From NCBI RefSeq assembly GCF_018100805.1, contig NZ_JAGJEA010000003.1, forward strand, positions 372,001 through 436,000: DNA of 64,000 nt, written 5' to 3'. The position numbers were made by a program, and so were the translations under genes. Origin of the DNA: Aquimarina sp. MMG016 (GTDB lineage Bacteria; Bacteroidota; Bacteroidia; Flavobacteriales; Flavobacteriaceae). Under the pieces are notes generated by a model. The model saw only the letters and a list, made by a program, of their open reading frames with translations. It ran no database searches and was not told the DNA's origin. Shown in pieces: positions 8,109 to 17,708 of the stretch. Within the stretch, counting starts at the first letter, position 1. Each line of letters opens with the position of its first letter.

Positions 8109-9818
8109 ATGAAATTAAATAGTTTTTTGATTAAAATTTCAGCTATAGTAGTTGTAATTTTTACGATTGTGTCATGTGATGATGATTTTAATGCTGTTGG
8201 TAGCGAAGTGCTTGGAGATATAAATTTTGAAGACCTTCATTATTCTGCAACTCCTGTTATTACTAACAAAGTGTTTGATCGAGTTCAAACTAGCGGTTTA
8301 CCTGTAAATTTATTAGGAGTATACACTGATCCTAATTTTGAAAATGTCACCACTACCTATAGTATTCTATCTCAAGTTGGGCTTCCTGGTAATGTTAGCC
8401 CTTCATATCCAGACGGAGCACAATTAAAAAGTGTGGTTCTAAATTTGCCGTACTTCTCTAGATCAATAGGCACAGAGGAAGTAGAAGTTATTAGTAATTC
8501 TAATGACGACACGGTTGTTGAAATAAAGACAAACTATGAACTAGATTCCATCTATGGCAATGATGAAATAAGGCTTTCCATCTATAAATCAAATTACTTT
8601 TTGGCAGATTTTGACCCTGGATCTGAACAACGTAAAGTTTATTATTCTAATGATATTGCATCATTTGGTTCAGAAATTGAAGATCTATTATTATATACTA
8701 AAGAAGATTTTAAACCCTCTTCAGAAGAAGTTGTTATTGAAACCGGAGAAGTCGATAATGATGGAGTAACTCAATTTACCCGAGAAAGATTGTCTCCTAG
8801 ATTGCGAGTTGTTTTTCCTGAAGCAGTTACAACACTTTTTCAATCTTTATTTATAGATAAAGAAGGGGATCCAGAATTTAGCAATGCTAATAATTTTAGA
8901 AACTTCTTTAGAGGAATATATTTCAAAGTCGATCCTGCTGATGGTAAGAGTAACCTGGTTTATTTTAATATGGCAAATGCTAATATCACATTAAATTACA
9001 CTTATGATCAACAAGAAACCAATGTAGATCTAAATGAAGATGGAGATACTGATGATTTAGTTGAACAGGATGGTGAATTAGTACTTAGTTTTTCAAATAA
9101 TATTGTTAATAGCATTCAAAACCCCGTTTCTTCAATAGAGAATATTGTAGATAACAATAATAATTTATACCTGAAAGGTGGTGAAGGCTCATATGCTGTA
9201 CTAGATTTGTTTAATAGATTTGTTGAAACTAATGCCGATGGAACTATCACATTGGATCAAGACGGAAACCCTAATTATACTGAAACTCCTGATTTAAACG
9301 ATATAACTGAACTAGAGTTTTTACGAAACCAACAATGGTTGATCAAAGATGCTACTATAAAGTTATATGTCAATGATACTGAAACACCTAATGAAGATGC
9401 AGAACCTGAAAGAATCTATATTTTTAATATAGAAACTGGAACAATATTAATTGATTATTGTTTTGATCCAACTTTAAACACAAATCAACCAATAAATTCA
9501 GGTATTTTTCATTTAGGAAGACTCAACAGAGATGATAATGGTGATTTTTATCAAATAAAACTAACTAGACACCTTATCAGTATTTTAGATGGAGATACTG
9601 ATAATGTAAAACTAGGAATATCTGTTTCTCAAAATATAAATGTAGAAGCAGGACAAAATTGTATCCCAACCTCCCCAGCTGATGCAGATGGTGATTTTAT
9701 ACCATTTTCATCAATAATATCCCACGAAGGAACAGTTATTTATGGTAACACAAATAATGTTCCAGAATCAAGAAGTTTAAAACTTGATATTTTTTATACT
9801 AGATCAAAAGATAATTAA
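8109..9818 (+). CDS. DUF4270 family lipoprotein
   Basis: A 569-residue lipoprotein. The signal peptide ends in a lipobox with Cys23 (FTIVSCDDD). The start of the mature part (FNAVGSEVLGDINFE, TNKVFDRVQTSGLPVNLLGVYTDP) is typical of DUF4270, a Bacteroidota family of surface or periplasmic lipoproteins of unknown function. The rest is beta-rich. I chose ATG 8109, not 8043, because the signal peptide starts there and 8043 lies within the previous gene. It sits between the glycogen-synthase-like gene and glmS, 19 bases from each, an arrangement I recognise as common in flavobacteria. Confidence 0.82.
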   Translation: MKLNSFLIKISAIVVVIFTIVSCDDDFNAVGSEVLGDINFEDLHYSATPVITNKVFDRVQTSGLPVNLLGVYTDPNFENVTTTYSILSQVGLPGNVSPSYPDGAQLKSVVLNLPYFSRSIGTEEVEVISNSNDDTVVEIKTNYELDSIYGNDEIRLSIYKSNYFLADFDPGSEQRKVYYSNDIASFGSEIEDLLLYTKEDFKPSSEEVVIETGEVDNDGVTQFTRERLSPRLRVVFPEAVTTLFQSLFIDKEGDPEFSNANNFRNFFRGIYFKVDPADGKSNLVYFNMANANITLNYTYDQQETNVDLNEDGDTDDLVEQDGELVLSFSNNIVNSIQNPVSSIENIVDNNNNLYLKGGEGSYAVLDLFNRFVETNADGTITLDQDGNPNYTETPDLNDITELEFLRNQQWLIKDATIKLYVNDTETPNEDAEPERIYIFNIETGTILIDYCFDPTLNTNQPINSGIFHLGRLNRDDNGDFYQIKLTRHLISILDGDTDNVKLGISVSQNINVEAGQNCIPTSPADADGDFIPFSSIISHEGTVIYGNTNNVPESRSLKLDIFYTRSKDN

Positions 9819-9837
9819 CTAACAAACAACTTAAACC

Positions 9838-11685
9838 ATGTGTGGAATAGTAGGGTATATTGGTCATAGAGAAGCCTATCCAATTATATTAAAAGGATTA
9901 AAAAGACTCGAATATAGAGGTTATGATTCTGCCGGAATCGCGCTCTATGATGGAAAAGACATTAAATTATCAAAAACCAAAGGTAAAGTTTCTGACCTTG
10001 AGGAAAGATTAGAAAAAGAAATACCAACAGTTGGTAATATTGGGATAGGACATACCAGATGGGCTACCCATGGAGTACCAAATGATGTAAACTCTCACCC
10101 TCATTACTCGAATTCCGGAAACCTTGTGATAATTCACAATGGGATTATTGAGAATTATGAATCTTTAAGAAAAGAGTTGACAAATCGAGGATATACGTTC
10201 AAGTCAGATACTGATACAGAGGTTCTAGTGAATCTGATTGAAGATGTAAAAACCAAAGAAAATGTAAAACTGGGTAAAGCTGTTCAAATAGCCTTAAACC
10301 AGACCATAGGAGCTTATGCTATAGCTGTTTTTGATAAGCAAAAACCTGATGAAATTGTTGTGGCCAGATTAGGTAGTCCATTAGCAATAGGTGTAGGTAA
10401 TGATGAATTCTTCATCGCTTCAGATGCTTCACCGTTTATTGAATATACCAACAATGCCATTTATCTTGAAGATGGCGAAATGGCAATTGTACGCAGAAAT
10501 AAAGAGGTCAAAGTAAGAAGTATAAAAGACGATCGCTTAGTAGATCCATATTTACAAGAACTACAAATTAACCTTGAGCAGATAGAAAAAGGCGGTTATG
10601 ATCATTTCATGCTTAAGGAAATATACGAACAACCTAATGCAATTAGTGACACCTACAGAGGTAGAATGAGGGTTGCAGAAGGAATCATAAAAATGGCGGG
10701 GATTGATGATAATCTAGCTAAACTTCTTAACGCTAAACGTATTCTTATCATTGCCTGTGGAACTTCATGGCATGCAGGGCTGGTCGCAGAATATATCTTT
10801 GAAGAGCTGGTACGTATTCCTGTAGAAGTAGAATATGCTTCAGAATTCAGATATAGAAATCCGGTTATTCATCAAGACGATGTAGTTATTGCAATCTCCC
10901 AGAGTGGAGAAACTGCAGATACCATGGCTGCTATAAAATTAGCTAAAGAAAGAGGAGCTTTTGTTTTTGGAGTTTGTAATGTAGTTGGATCATCTATTTC
11001 AAGAGAAACACATGCAGGTGCATATACTCATGCTGGACCGGAAATTGGTGTAGCTTCTACCAAGGCCTTCACTACTCAGATTACCGTACTTTCATTAATT
11101 GCACTTAAGTTAGCAGAACGAAAGGGTACCATTTCTAACAGTGACTTTCATTACTACCTTCAGGAGCTAGAACGTATTCCTGAAAAAGTAAAAGCATCCT
11201 TAGAATCTAATGATCACATAAAATTTATTGCTGATACTTATAAGGAAGCCAAAAATTTCTTATATTTAGGAAGAGGTTATAATTTCCCCGTGGCTTTAGA
11301 AGGTGCATTAAAGCTAAAAGAGATCTCATATATTCATGCAGAAGGTTATCCCGCTGCTGAAATGAAACATGGACCTATTGCTCTAATTGATGAGCAAATG
11401 CCTGTTGTTGTGATAGCAACAAAAAAAGGACACTACGACAAAGTAGTAAGTAATATCCAGGAAATCAAATCTAGAAAAGGTAAAATTATCGGAATTGTTA
11501 CAGAGGGCGATGTTACAGTTAAAGAACTTGCGGATCACGTTATTGAAATACCAGAGACAGTAGAGTTTTTAACACCATTGCTTACGACGATACCTTTACA
11601 GTTACTGTCCTATCATATTGCAGTAATGTTAGGTAAAAATGTAGATCAACCCAGAAATTTAGCTAAGTCAGTTACAGTAGAATAA
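9838..11685 (+). CDS. glmS: Glutamine--fructose-6-phosphate aminotransferase (isomerizing)
   Basis: A 615-residue cytoplasmic enzyme making glucosamine-6-phosphate, first step to peptidoglycan and LPS amino sugars. The N-terminal glutaminase starts MCGIVGYIGH, with Cys2 as nucleophile, followed by HTRWATHG. Two SIS sugar-phosphate isomerase domains follow (ACGTSWHAG, SQSGETADT, PAAEMKHGPIALI), and the conserved end NLAKSVTVE is present. Full length. Last gene of the three-gene operon. No glmS ribozyme is expected in this phylum and none was seen upstream. Confidence 0.97.
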   Translation: MCGIVGYIGHREAYPIILKGLKRLEYRGYDSAGIALYDGKDIKLSKTKGKVSDLEERLEKEIPTVGNIGIGHTRWATHGVPNDVNSHPHYSNSGNLVIIHNGIIENYESLRKELTNRGYTFKSDTDTEVLVNLIEDVKTKENVKLGKAVQIALNQTIGAYAIAVFDKQKPDEIVVARLGSPLAIGVGNDEFFIASDASPFIEYTNNAIYLEDGEMAIVRRNKEVKVRSIKDDRLVDPYLQELQINLEQIEKGGYDHFMLKEIYEQPNAISDTYRGRMRVAEGIIKMAGIDDNLAKLLNAKRILIIACGTSWHAGLVAEYIFEELVRIPVEVEYASEFRYRNPVIHQDDVVIAISQSGETADTMAAIKLAKERGAFVFGVCNVVGSSISRETHAGAYTHAGPEIGVASTKAFTTQITVLSLIALKLAERKGTISNSDFHYYLQELERIPEKVKASLESNDHIKFIADTYKEAKNFLYLGRGYNFPVALEGALKLKEISYIHAEGYPAAEMKHGPIALIDEQMPVVVIATKKGHYDKVVSNIQEIKSRKGKIIGIVTEGDVTVKELADHVIEIPETVEFLTPLLTTIPLQLLSYHIAVMLGKNVDQPRNLAKSVTVE

Positions 11686-11826
11686 TTATTTAATTTTATT
11701 AAAAACACGAGAAGATGCAAAATTTTAACAAAAATTCGTGTTAATTAACAAAAAAACTATATTTTTATTATGCAAGCATAGCATTTTTATATGTTATACA
11801 AAATTTTCCATAATAATCATAGTTTT

Positions 11827-11858
11827 TTTGTTAAACTATTCGTTTTAGGATATTTTTG
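11827..11858 (+). promoter_or_regulatory. Promoter of the first TonB-dependent receptor gene
   Basis: TTTG at 11827-11830, a 20-base spacer and TATTTTTG at 11851-11858 match the Bacteroidota -33/-7 arrangement fully. The ATG follows 30 bases later at 11889. The remaining part of the gap after glmS has no clear terminator. Confidence 0.72.
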
Positions 11859-11888
11859 CGCTTCCAAATTTAAAATTAATCTACTAAT

Positions 11889-14660
11889 ATGAGGACAATT
11901 ACATTAATTGCAATGCTATTAATTAGTGTTGTTAGTTTCGCACAAAATACCATATCGGGTAAAGTTGTGGATGCATTCAACCAACCGGTTCCAGGTGTTA
12001 CTGTGGCTTTAAAAGGAGGAGAAGAAAAAACCATTACTGACTTTGATGGGTTCTTTACTCTAACAGTAAAAAAAGATTATCCATTTACTATTGAAGCTAG
12101 TAGTGTTGGTTTCGAAAACACTTCCGAAGTTATTACTTCTGCAACTACCGAGGTAACTTTGATTTTAGAAGAAATTAATTTCTTAGATGAGCTAGTAATC
12201 TCTGCTTCTCGAGCTCCAGAACGTTTATTCGAATCTCCTGTGAGTATTGAGCGATTTGGTATTAAAGAAATCAAAAATACTGCATCTGCAGATTTTTATG
12301 GTGGTCTTGAAAACTTGAAAGGTGTAGATATTAACACGAACAGTTTAACTCTTAAATCGATAAACACCAGAGGTTTTGCAACATTTGCCAATACTCGTTT
12401 TGTACAGTTAACAGATGGCATGGATAATACCGCACCAGCCTTAAACTTTGTGTTGGGTAACCTTATTGGGATGAGTGAACTTGATGTTCAAAACATAGAA
12501 TTACTTCCAGGAGCATCTTCTGCACTTTATGGTGCGAATGCTTTTAATGGTATTTTATTTATGAATAGTAAAAATCCTTTTGATCATCAAGGAATTAGTG
12601 CCTATGTGAAAGGTGGTGTTACGACACAAGAGATCTTTGACAAAAATGAAACTAATCAATTTTATGATGTTGGAATAAGACTTGCACACGCATTCTCCGA
12701 TAAATTTGCTGCAAAAGCAAACTTATCTATCTTAAAAGGTACAGATTGGATTGCTGCTGATAGACAAGATTTAGCAAATCCTGGGGCTACCAGAGAAAAT
12801 AATGTAGGGTACGATGGTGTAAATGTATATGGAGATGAAGTGGCACAAACTTTAGATAGAGTTGGTGCTCAGTTAACACAAAGTATTAACCCTCAAACTG
12901 GGCAACCATTTTTGACACCTGCACAAGCTAGTTTGTTACCTGAAACACTTGTTAGTAGAACAGGATATGACGAAGTAGATCTTAATAATGGTGACGCAGA
13001 GAGCCTGAAGTTTGATGCAGCATTACATTACCGTCCATTTGCAAATGATTTTGAGATTATTTATAATGGTAGAATTGGTAGAGGGACTACTGTAACACAA
13101 GATGCGAATAGAACCTTGTTAAAAAACTTTTCCTCTCAACAACATAAATTAGAAGTTAAAAATAACAACTTCTTTGTAAGAGGATACATTACTGCTACAG
13201 ATGCCGGAGATTCATACGATATTAGATTTACTGGAATTAACTTAAATAGAGTATGGAAAAGTGATAATCAATGGTTTACCGAGTATGCACTAGCTTATCT
13301 TGGTGCATTTGGTGCTACCGGATCAGAAGAGGCTGGTCATGCAGCAGGAAGACAATTAGCAGAAACTGGTCGTTTAATCCCTGGAACTACACAGTTTGAA
13401 CAGGCGTTTAATTCTGTAATAAGCAATCCTGATATAACAGAAGGATCCAAAATTAAAGACAAATCTCAGTTTAGACACGCAGATGCCAATTATAACTTTA
13501 GTCATCTTACAGGAGACTTTGCCGATATCCAAATTGGTGGATCTTTTAGAGAATATAAGTTAAATTCTTTTGGTACAGTATTTACAGATCAGGATGGACC
13601 GATTAAATATTCAGAATATGGTGTTTATACTCAGGTTCAAAAGAAATTAATAGATGAAAGATTAAAAATAACCGGATCTGTACGTTATGACAAATCTCAG
13701 TTGTTTGACGGTAATTTTTCTCCTAGATTTTCTGTATCCTATACTCTAGGAGCAAACAGAAATCGTAACGTTCGTGCTTCGTTCCAAACAGGTTTTAGAA
13801 ATCCTACTACTCAGGATTTATACATAGGTTTAGATGTTGGCGCTAATGCACTATTAGGTTCTGCACCAGATAATCTTGATAGATATGTAATCCAAGATCC
13901 TTCCGGTAATATTATCACTGGTAGAGACGCTTATGAAAATTCATATTCTGCACAATCTGTAGAAAACGGTACTTTTGTTAAGGCTGACATTGACATTGTA
14001 AAACCGGAAAAAATTACTGCTTATGAAGTAGGGTATAGAGCACAATTTGGAAGTGTAATTTTAGATGGTAGTGTCTATTACAACCAATACAAAGATTTTA
14101 TTTCGAATGAAACCGTAATTGTTCCAGGTGTTGGTCGTGTAGATGGCACAGCAGCTGAACAAACAGCAGCTATAGATGCAGCTACAGATATTCAAAGAAG
14201 AAAGATATTCACAGCTTCAACAAACTCTGATGTAGATATTAGCTCATATGGTTTTATTGGTGGAGTAACCACTAACATTAGTGGGTTTGATTTAGGTCTG
14301 AATTATGTTTTCACAGAGCAAGATTTTGATCAATCCGAAGATCCTGACTTTATAAGTAGTTTTAACACACCAAAACATAAGGTAAAAGCTTCTATTGGTA
14401 AAAATGAATTGTTTAAAAACTTTGGTTTTAATGTCAGCGGTAGATGGAATAGTGAATTTCTATGGGAATCTGATTTCGGTACTGGAGACATTCCTTCATT
14501 TACCGTTATTGACGCTCAAATTAATTATACTATTCCTGTAATAAAAGCTAAATTAAAACTTGGTGCTAACAATATCACTGGTGAAGAATACTTTACCGCA
14601 GTAGGATCAGGATTTATCGGATCTCAGTATTATGTTGGTTTGATTTTCAATAACCTATAG
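11889..14660 (+). CDS. TonB-dependent outer membrane receptor (carboxypeptidase-regulatory-domain type), copy 1
   Basis: A 923-residue outer membrane receptor with a signal peptide (1-19, ending SFAQ). Residues 20-110 form a carboxypeptidase-regulatory-like domain (ISGKVVDAFNQPVPGVTVALKGG, TDFDGFFTLTV). The plug follows (ELVISASRAPERLFESP, INTRGF, LPGASSALYGANAFNGILFM), then a 22-strand-type barrel to the end (FIGSQYYVGLIFNNL). Such receptors import large ligands with TonB energy. No SusD partner is nearby, so it is not a classical Sus pair. It is strongly similar along its length to the next gene, and both precede a GDSL lipoprotein. The ligand is unknown. Confidence 0.92.
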   Translation: MRTITLIAMLLISVVSFAQNTISGKVVDAFNQPVPGVTVALKGGEEKTITDFDGFFTLTVKKDYPFTIEASSVGFENTSEVITSATTEVTLILEEINFLDELVISASRAPERLFESPVSIERFGIKEIKNTASADFYGGLENLKGVDINTNSLTLKSINTRGFATFANTRFVQLTDGMDNTAPALNFVLGNLIGMSELDVQNIELLPGASSALYGANAFNGILFMNSKNPFDHQGISAYVKGGVTTQEIFDKNETNQFYDVGIRLAHAFSDKFAAKANLSILKGTDWIAADRQDLANPGATRENNVGYDGVNVYGDEVAQTLDRVGAQLTQSINPQTGQPFLTPAQASLLPETLVSRTGYDEVDLNNGDAESLKFDAALHYRPFANDFEIIYNGRIGRGTTVTQDANRTLLKNFSSQQHKLEVKNNNFFVRGYITATDAGDSYDIRFTGINLNRVWKSDNQWFTEYALAYLGAFGATGSEEAGHAAGRQLAETGRLIPGTTQFEQAFNSVISNPDITEGSKIKDKSQFRHADANYNFSHLTGDFADIQIGGSFREYKLNSFGTVFTDQDGPIKYSEYGVYTQVQKKLIDERLKITGSVRYDKSQLFDGNFSPRFSVSYTLGANRNRNVRASFQTGFRNPTTQDLYIGLDVGANALLGSAPDNLDRYVIQDPSGNIITGRDAYENSYSAQSVENGTFVKADIDIVKPEKITAYEVGYRAQFGSVILDGSVYYNQYKDFISNETVIVPGVGRVDGTAAEQTAAIDAATDIQRRKIFTASTNSDVDISSYGFIGGVTTNISGFDLGLNYVFTEQDFDQSEDPDFISSFNTPKHKVKASIGKNELFKNFGFNVSGRWNSEFLWESDFGTGDIPSFTVIDAQINYTIPVIKAKLKLGANNITGEEYFTAVGSGFIGSQYYVGLIFNNL

Positions 14661-14698
14661 TAACTATTAAATAGTACATATTAGTACAAAAAATATAT

Positions 14699-14732
14699 AA
14701 AACCCTGTTAAACAAATATTTAACAGGGTTTT
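14699..14732 (+). terminator. Rho-independent terminator after receptor copy 1
   Basis: A 14-bp perfect stem (14699-14712 with 14719-14732) around a 6-base loop, with A on the left and T on the right, 38 bases after the stop. It shows copy 1 is transcribed apart from copy 2. Confidence 0.85.
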
Positions 14733-14931
14733 ATAATTCATGGCCCTATACTAAATAAGGCCATTAGTAAAAATCAAAAAGCTAGGAATTATTATCTTTT
14801 AGCAGTCAAATTTACTTATAATCCAATTACCCATATATATTTTTAAGTAAAAACCAGCTTTTTAACTTTTTTATTAAACAAATCATAAAAAAACGTATAT
14901 TGTTGTCATAACACAAAAACTTATTTGGGAC

Positions 14932-17688
14932 ATGAGAACAATCACCATAGTGATGTTGCTTTTTTTAAGCACTATTACTACTGCACAGACAACTATTAAG
15001 GGTAAAGTCGTTGATGATAATAATCAGCCTATACCTGGGGTAAATATCGCTTTACAAGGAAAAGCGGTAGGAACAGTATCAGATTTTGACGGGCTCTTTT
15101 CATTAACCGTCGACCAAGAACCTCCTTTTACAATTAATGCCAGTAGCGTTGGCTTTGAGGCTACTTCAATCAATGTTACTTCTGACGCACAAGATTTAAC
15201 TATTACACTAAAAGAAGGAACACAACTTGATGAGGTAATTGTTTCTGCCTCTAGAACACCTGAACGTATTTTTGAATCACCAGTTACCGTAGAGCGTTTT
15301 GGATTGAAAGAATTGAAAAGCACACCTTCTGCAGACTTTTATGGCGGTCTGGAAAATTTAAAAGGTGTCGATATTAACGTAAATAGTTTAACATTTAAAT
15401 CTATCAACACAAGGGGATTTGCCAGCTTTGCCAACACAAGATTTATGCAACTTGTTGATGGAATGGACAACTCTGCACCTGCTCTTAACTTTCCAATAGG
15501 TAACCTTTTGGGTATGGTAGAAACTGATGTACAAAGTGTAGAAATTCTTCCTGGAGCTGCATCAGCACTTTATGGAGCAAATGCTTTCAACGGTATTCTA
15601 TTTATGCGCAGTAAAAATCCTTTTGACCATCAAGGCCTAAGTGCTTACATCAAAGGAGGTGTAACTTCTCAAGAAGCTGCAGGTGACAATGACTATAGAG
15701 ATTTTGGTATACGAGCAGGTCATAAATTCAGTGATAAATTTGCAGCAAAAATCAATTTTGGCTATTTAAAAGGTACGGATTGGTTTGCTACAAATGAAGA
15801 AGATAGATTTAATAGAGGTTTTACAAGAGCAAACACAAATTACGACGGTATCAATGTCTACGGGGATGAAGTTTCTACTAATATTAGGGAAGCTTCTGGT
15901 TTAGGTATTATACCAGATGTGGAGGTAAGTAGAACAGGATATAACGAAGCGGATTTGACCAACTACAATGCTGAGAGTATTAAAGCAGACTGGGGTTTAT
16001 ATTTCCGCCCATGGGCTACAGATTTCGAAATTCAATATGTAGGTAAAGTTGGTTCTGGTAACACTATTTATCAAGGTGCTAACAGATACAATATCAAAAA
16101 CTTCTTTTTGCAACAACATAAATTGGAAATAAGAAATGACAACTTTTTTGTAAGAGGTTATCTTACTGAAGATAAAGCAGGTGCTTCTTATGACATGGTT
16201 TTTACCGGGATTAACATTAACCGTGCCTGGAAGAGTGATGAGGATTGGTTTGGAGATTATATAGCAACATATGCTGGTATAGAACTGTCTGGTAATCCGC
16301 AAGGGCTAACAACACAGCAAAAACATGACGCGGCAAGAGCAGCTGCCGATACTGGCCGTTTGCTTCCTGGAACCCCTGAATTTCTGGAAACATTTGATAG
16401 AATAGTAAATGATCCCGATTTATCTACAGGTTCTCGTTTTCAAGATAATTCAAAAATTTACCACGGAGATGCAAATTATAACTTCAGCCATCTTTGGGAT
16501 GCTGTAGAGATACAGGTTGGAGGCTCTTTCAGAACGTATCGCCTCAATTCATTTGGAACTATCTATACTGATTTTGATGGTCCTATTACGTATTCAGAAT
16601 TTGGTGTATATACTCAAGCTCAGAAAAAATTAGACTTAAGTGATAATTTAAAATTAAAATTAACAGGATCCATAAGATTCGACAAGTCTGAATTGTTCGA
16701 CGGATTTTTCTCTCCGAGAATTTCGGCAGGTTTTACACTCAATGAAAATCACAACTTTAGATTGTCCTTCCAGACAGGATTTAGAAATCCGACTACTCAG
16801 GATTTATATATTGGCTTAGATGTTGGTCGAGCTATATTAATCGGTGGTGCTTTTGATAACCCAGAGAGATTTTCACGAACTTATAATATAAGCAATGACG
16901 GACAAGGGTTAGGGCAACCTTCTCAAATAACGCAGACAGGTGCTGCCGCTTACTCTAATTCTTATTTGGCGAGCTCTGTTGAAGACTTTGCTGATTCTGG
17001 AAACCTTGCAGATTTACGAATAGGGAACTCTTCTTTAGCAGAACCAGAACAGGTTACCTCTTTTGAAGTCGGATACCGTGGTAAGGTAGAAAAGTTTATC
17101 TTCGATGCCTCAGCCTACTATAATCAGTATCAGGACTTCTTAGCTAACGAAACTGTAGTAGCTCCCCTTTATGGTACTGCAGGAGATAATTCTCTTTCGT
17201 TAGCAGCTTTAGCAAACGACGATTTCCAAGCATATCAAACTTACACAAATTCTGATACAGATATAAAATCGTATGGAGCAGCTCTTCAAGTATCCACAAA
17301 AATATTCAACGATTTTGATTTAAATGCCAACTACACTTGGGCTAGATTAGATTTTGATGTAAACGAAAATCCGGATTTTAGAACTCAGTTTAACACACCA
17401 GAACATAAAGTAAAAGTCTCTTTTGGTAACGCTGAATTGTTCAAAAATTTTGGATTTAATACCTCTTGGAGATGGAGTGATAACTTCTTCTGGGAAGCTC
17501 CCTTTGGAGACGGTGAAGTACCCGCTTACCAAGTGGTTGATGCTCAAATTAATTATACTATTCCAAGCTTTAAATCCACTTTTAAACTAGGTGCAGCAAA
17601 CTTATTGCAAGACGAATATTTTACGGCGTTTGGTACAGGATTCATTGGTTCCCAGTATTACATATCGTGGACAATCAATAACTTATAA
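14932..17688 (+). CDS. TonB-dependent outer membrane receptor, copy 2
   Basis: A 918-residue paralogue of the preceding receptor: same signal peptide pattern (MRTITIVMLL...TAQ), regulatory domain (IKGKVVDDNNQPIPGVNIALQGK), plug (LDEVIVSASRTPERIFESPV, LPGAASALYGANAFNGILFM) and barrel end (FIGSQYYISWTINNL). The copies differ most in barrel loops, for example near residues 300-330 and 640-690, as expected if they bind different ligands. A near-consensus -7 sequence lies just upstream, but no perfect TAnnTTTG box. It is followed after 20 bases by a GDSL lipoprotein, probably in the same transcript. Confidence 0.92.
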   Translation: MRTITIVMLLFLSTITTAQTTIKGKVVDDNNQPIPGVNIALQGKAVGTVSDFDGLFSLTVDQEPPFTINASSVGFEATSINVTSDAQDLTITLKEGTQLDEVIVSASRTPERIFESPVTVERFGLKELKSTPSADFYGGLENLKGVDINVNSLTFKSINTRGFASFANTRFMQLVDGMDNSAPALNFPIGNLLGMVETDVQSVEILPGAASALYGANAFNGILFMRSKNPFDHQGLSAYIKGGVTSQEAAGDNDYRDFGIRAGHKFSDKFAAKINFGYLKGTDWFATNEEDRFNRGFTRANTNYDGINVYGDEVSTNIREASGLGIIPDVEVSRTGYNEADLTNYNAESIKADWGLYFRPWATDFEIQYVGKVGSGNTIYQGANRYNIKNFFLQQHKLEIRNDNFFVRGYLTEDKAGASYDMVFTGININRAWKSDEDWFGDYIATYAGIELSGNPQGLTTQQKHDAARAAADTGRLLPGTPEFLETFDRIVNDPDLSTGSRFQDNSKIYHGDANYNFSHLWDAVEIQVGGSFRTYRLNSFGTIYTDFDGPITYSEFGVYTQAQKKLDLSDNLKLKLTGSIRFDKSELFDGFFSPRISAGFTLNENHNFRLSFQTGFRNPTTQDLYIGLDVGRAILIGGAFDNPERFSRTYNISNDGQGLGQPSQITQTGAAAYSNSYLASSVEDFADSGNLADLRIGNSSLAEPEQVTSFEVGYRGKVEKFIFDASAYYNQYQDFLANETVVAPLYGTAGDNSLSLAALANDDFQAYQTYTNSDTDIKSYGAALQVSTKIFNDFDLNANYTWARLDFDVNENPDFRTQFNTPEHKVKVSFGNAELFKNFGFNTSWRWSDNFFWEAPFGDGEVPAYQVVDAQINYTIPSFKSTFKLGAANLLQDEYFTAFGTGFIGSQYYISWTINNL

Positions 17689-17708
17689 TGTAGAAATTAG
17701 AAATTATC

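Noticed and set aside
11704..11742. Terminator after glmS (AACACGA with TCGTGTT)
   Set aside because: Only 7 bp with a loop of about 25 bases and no T run directly after.
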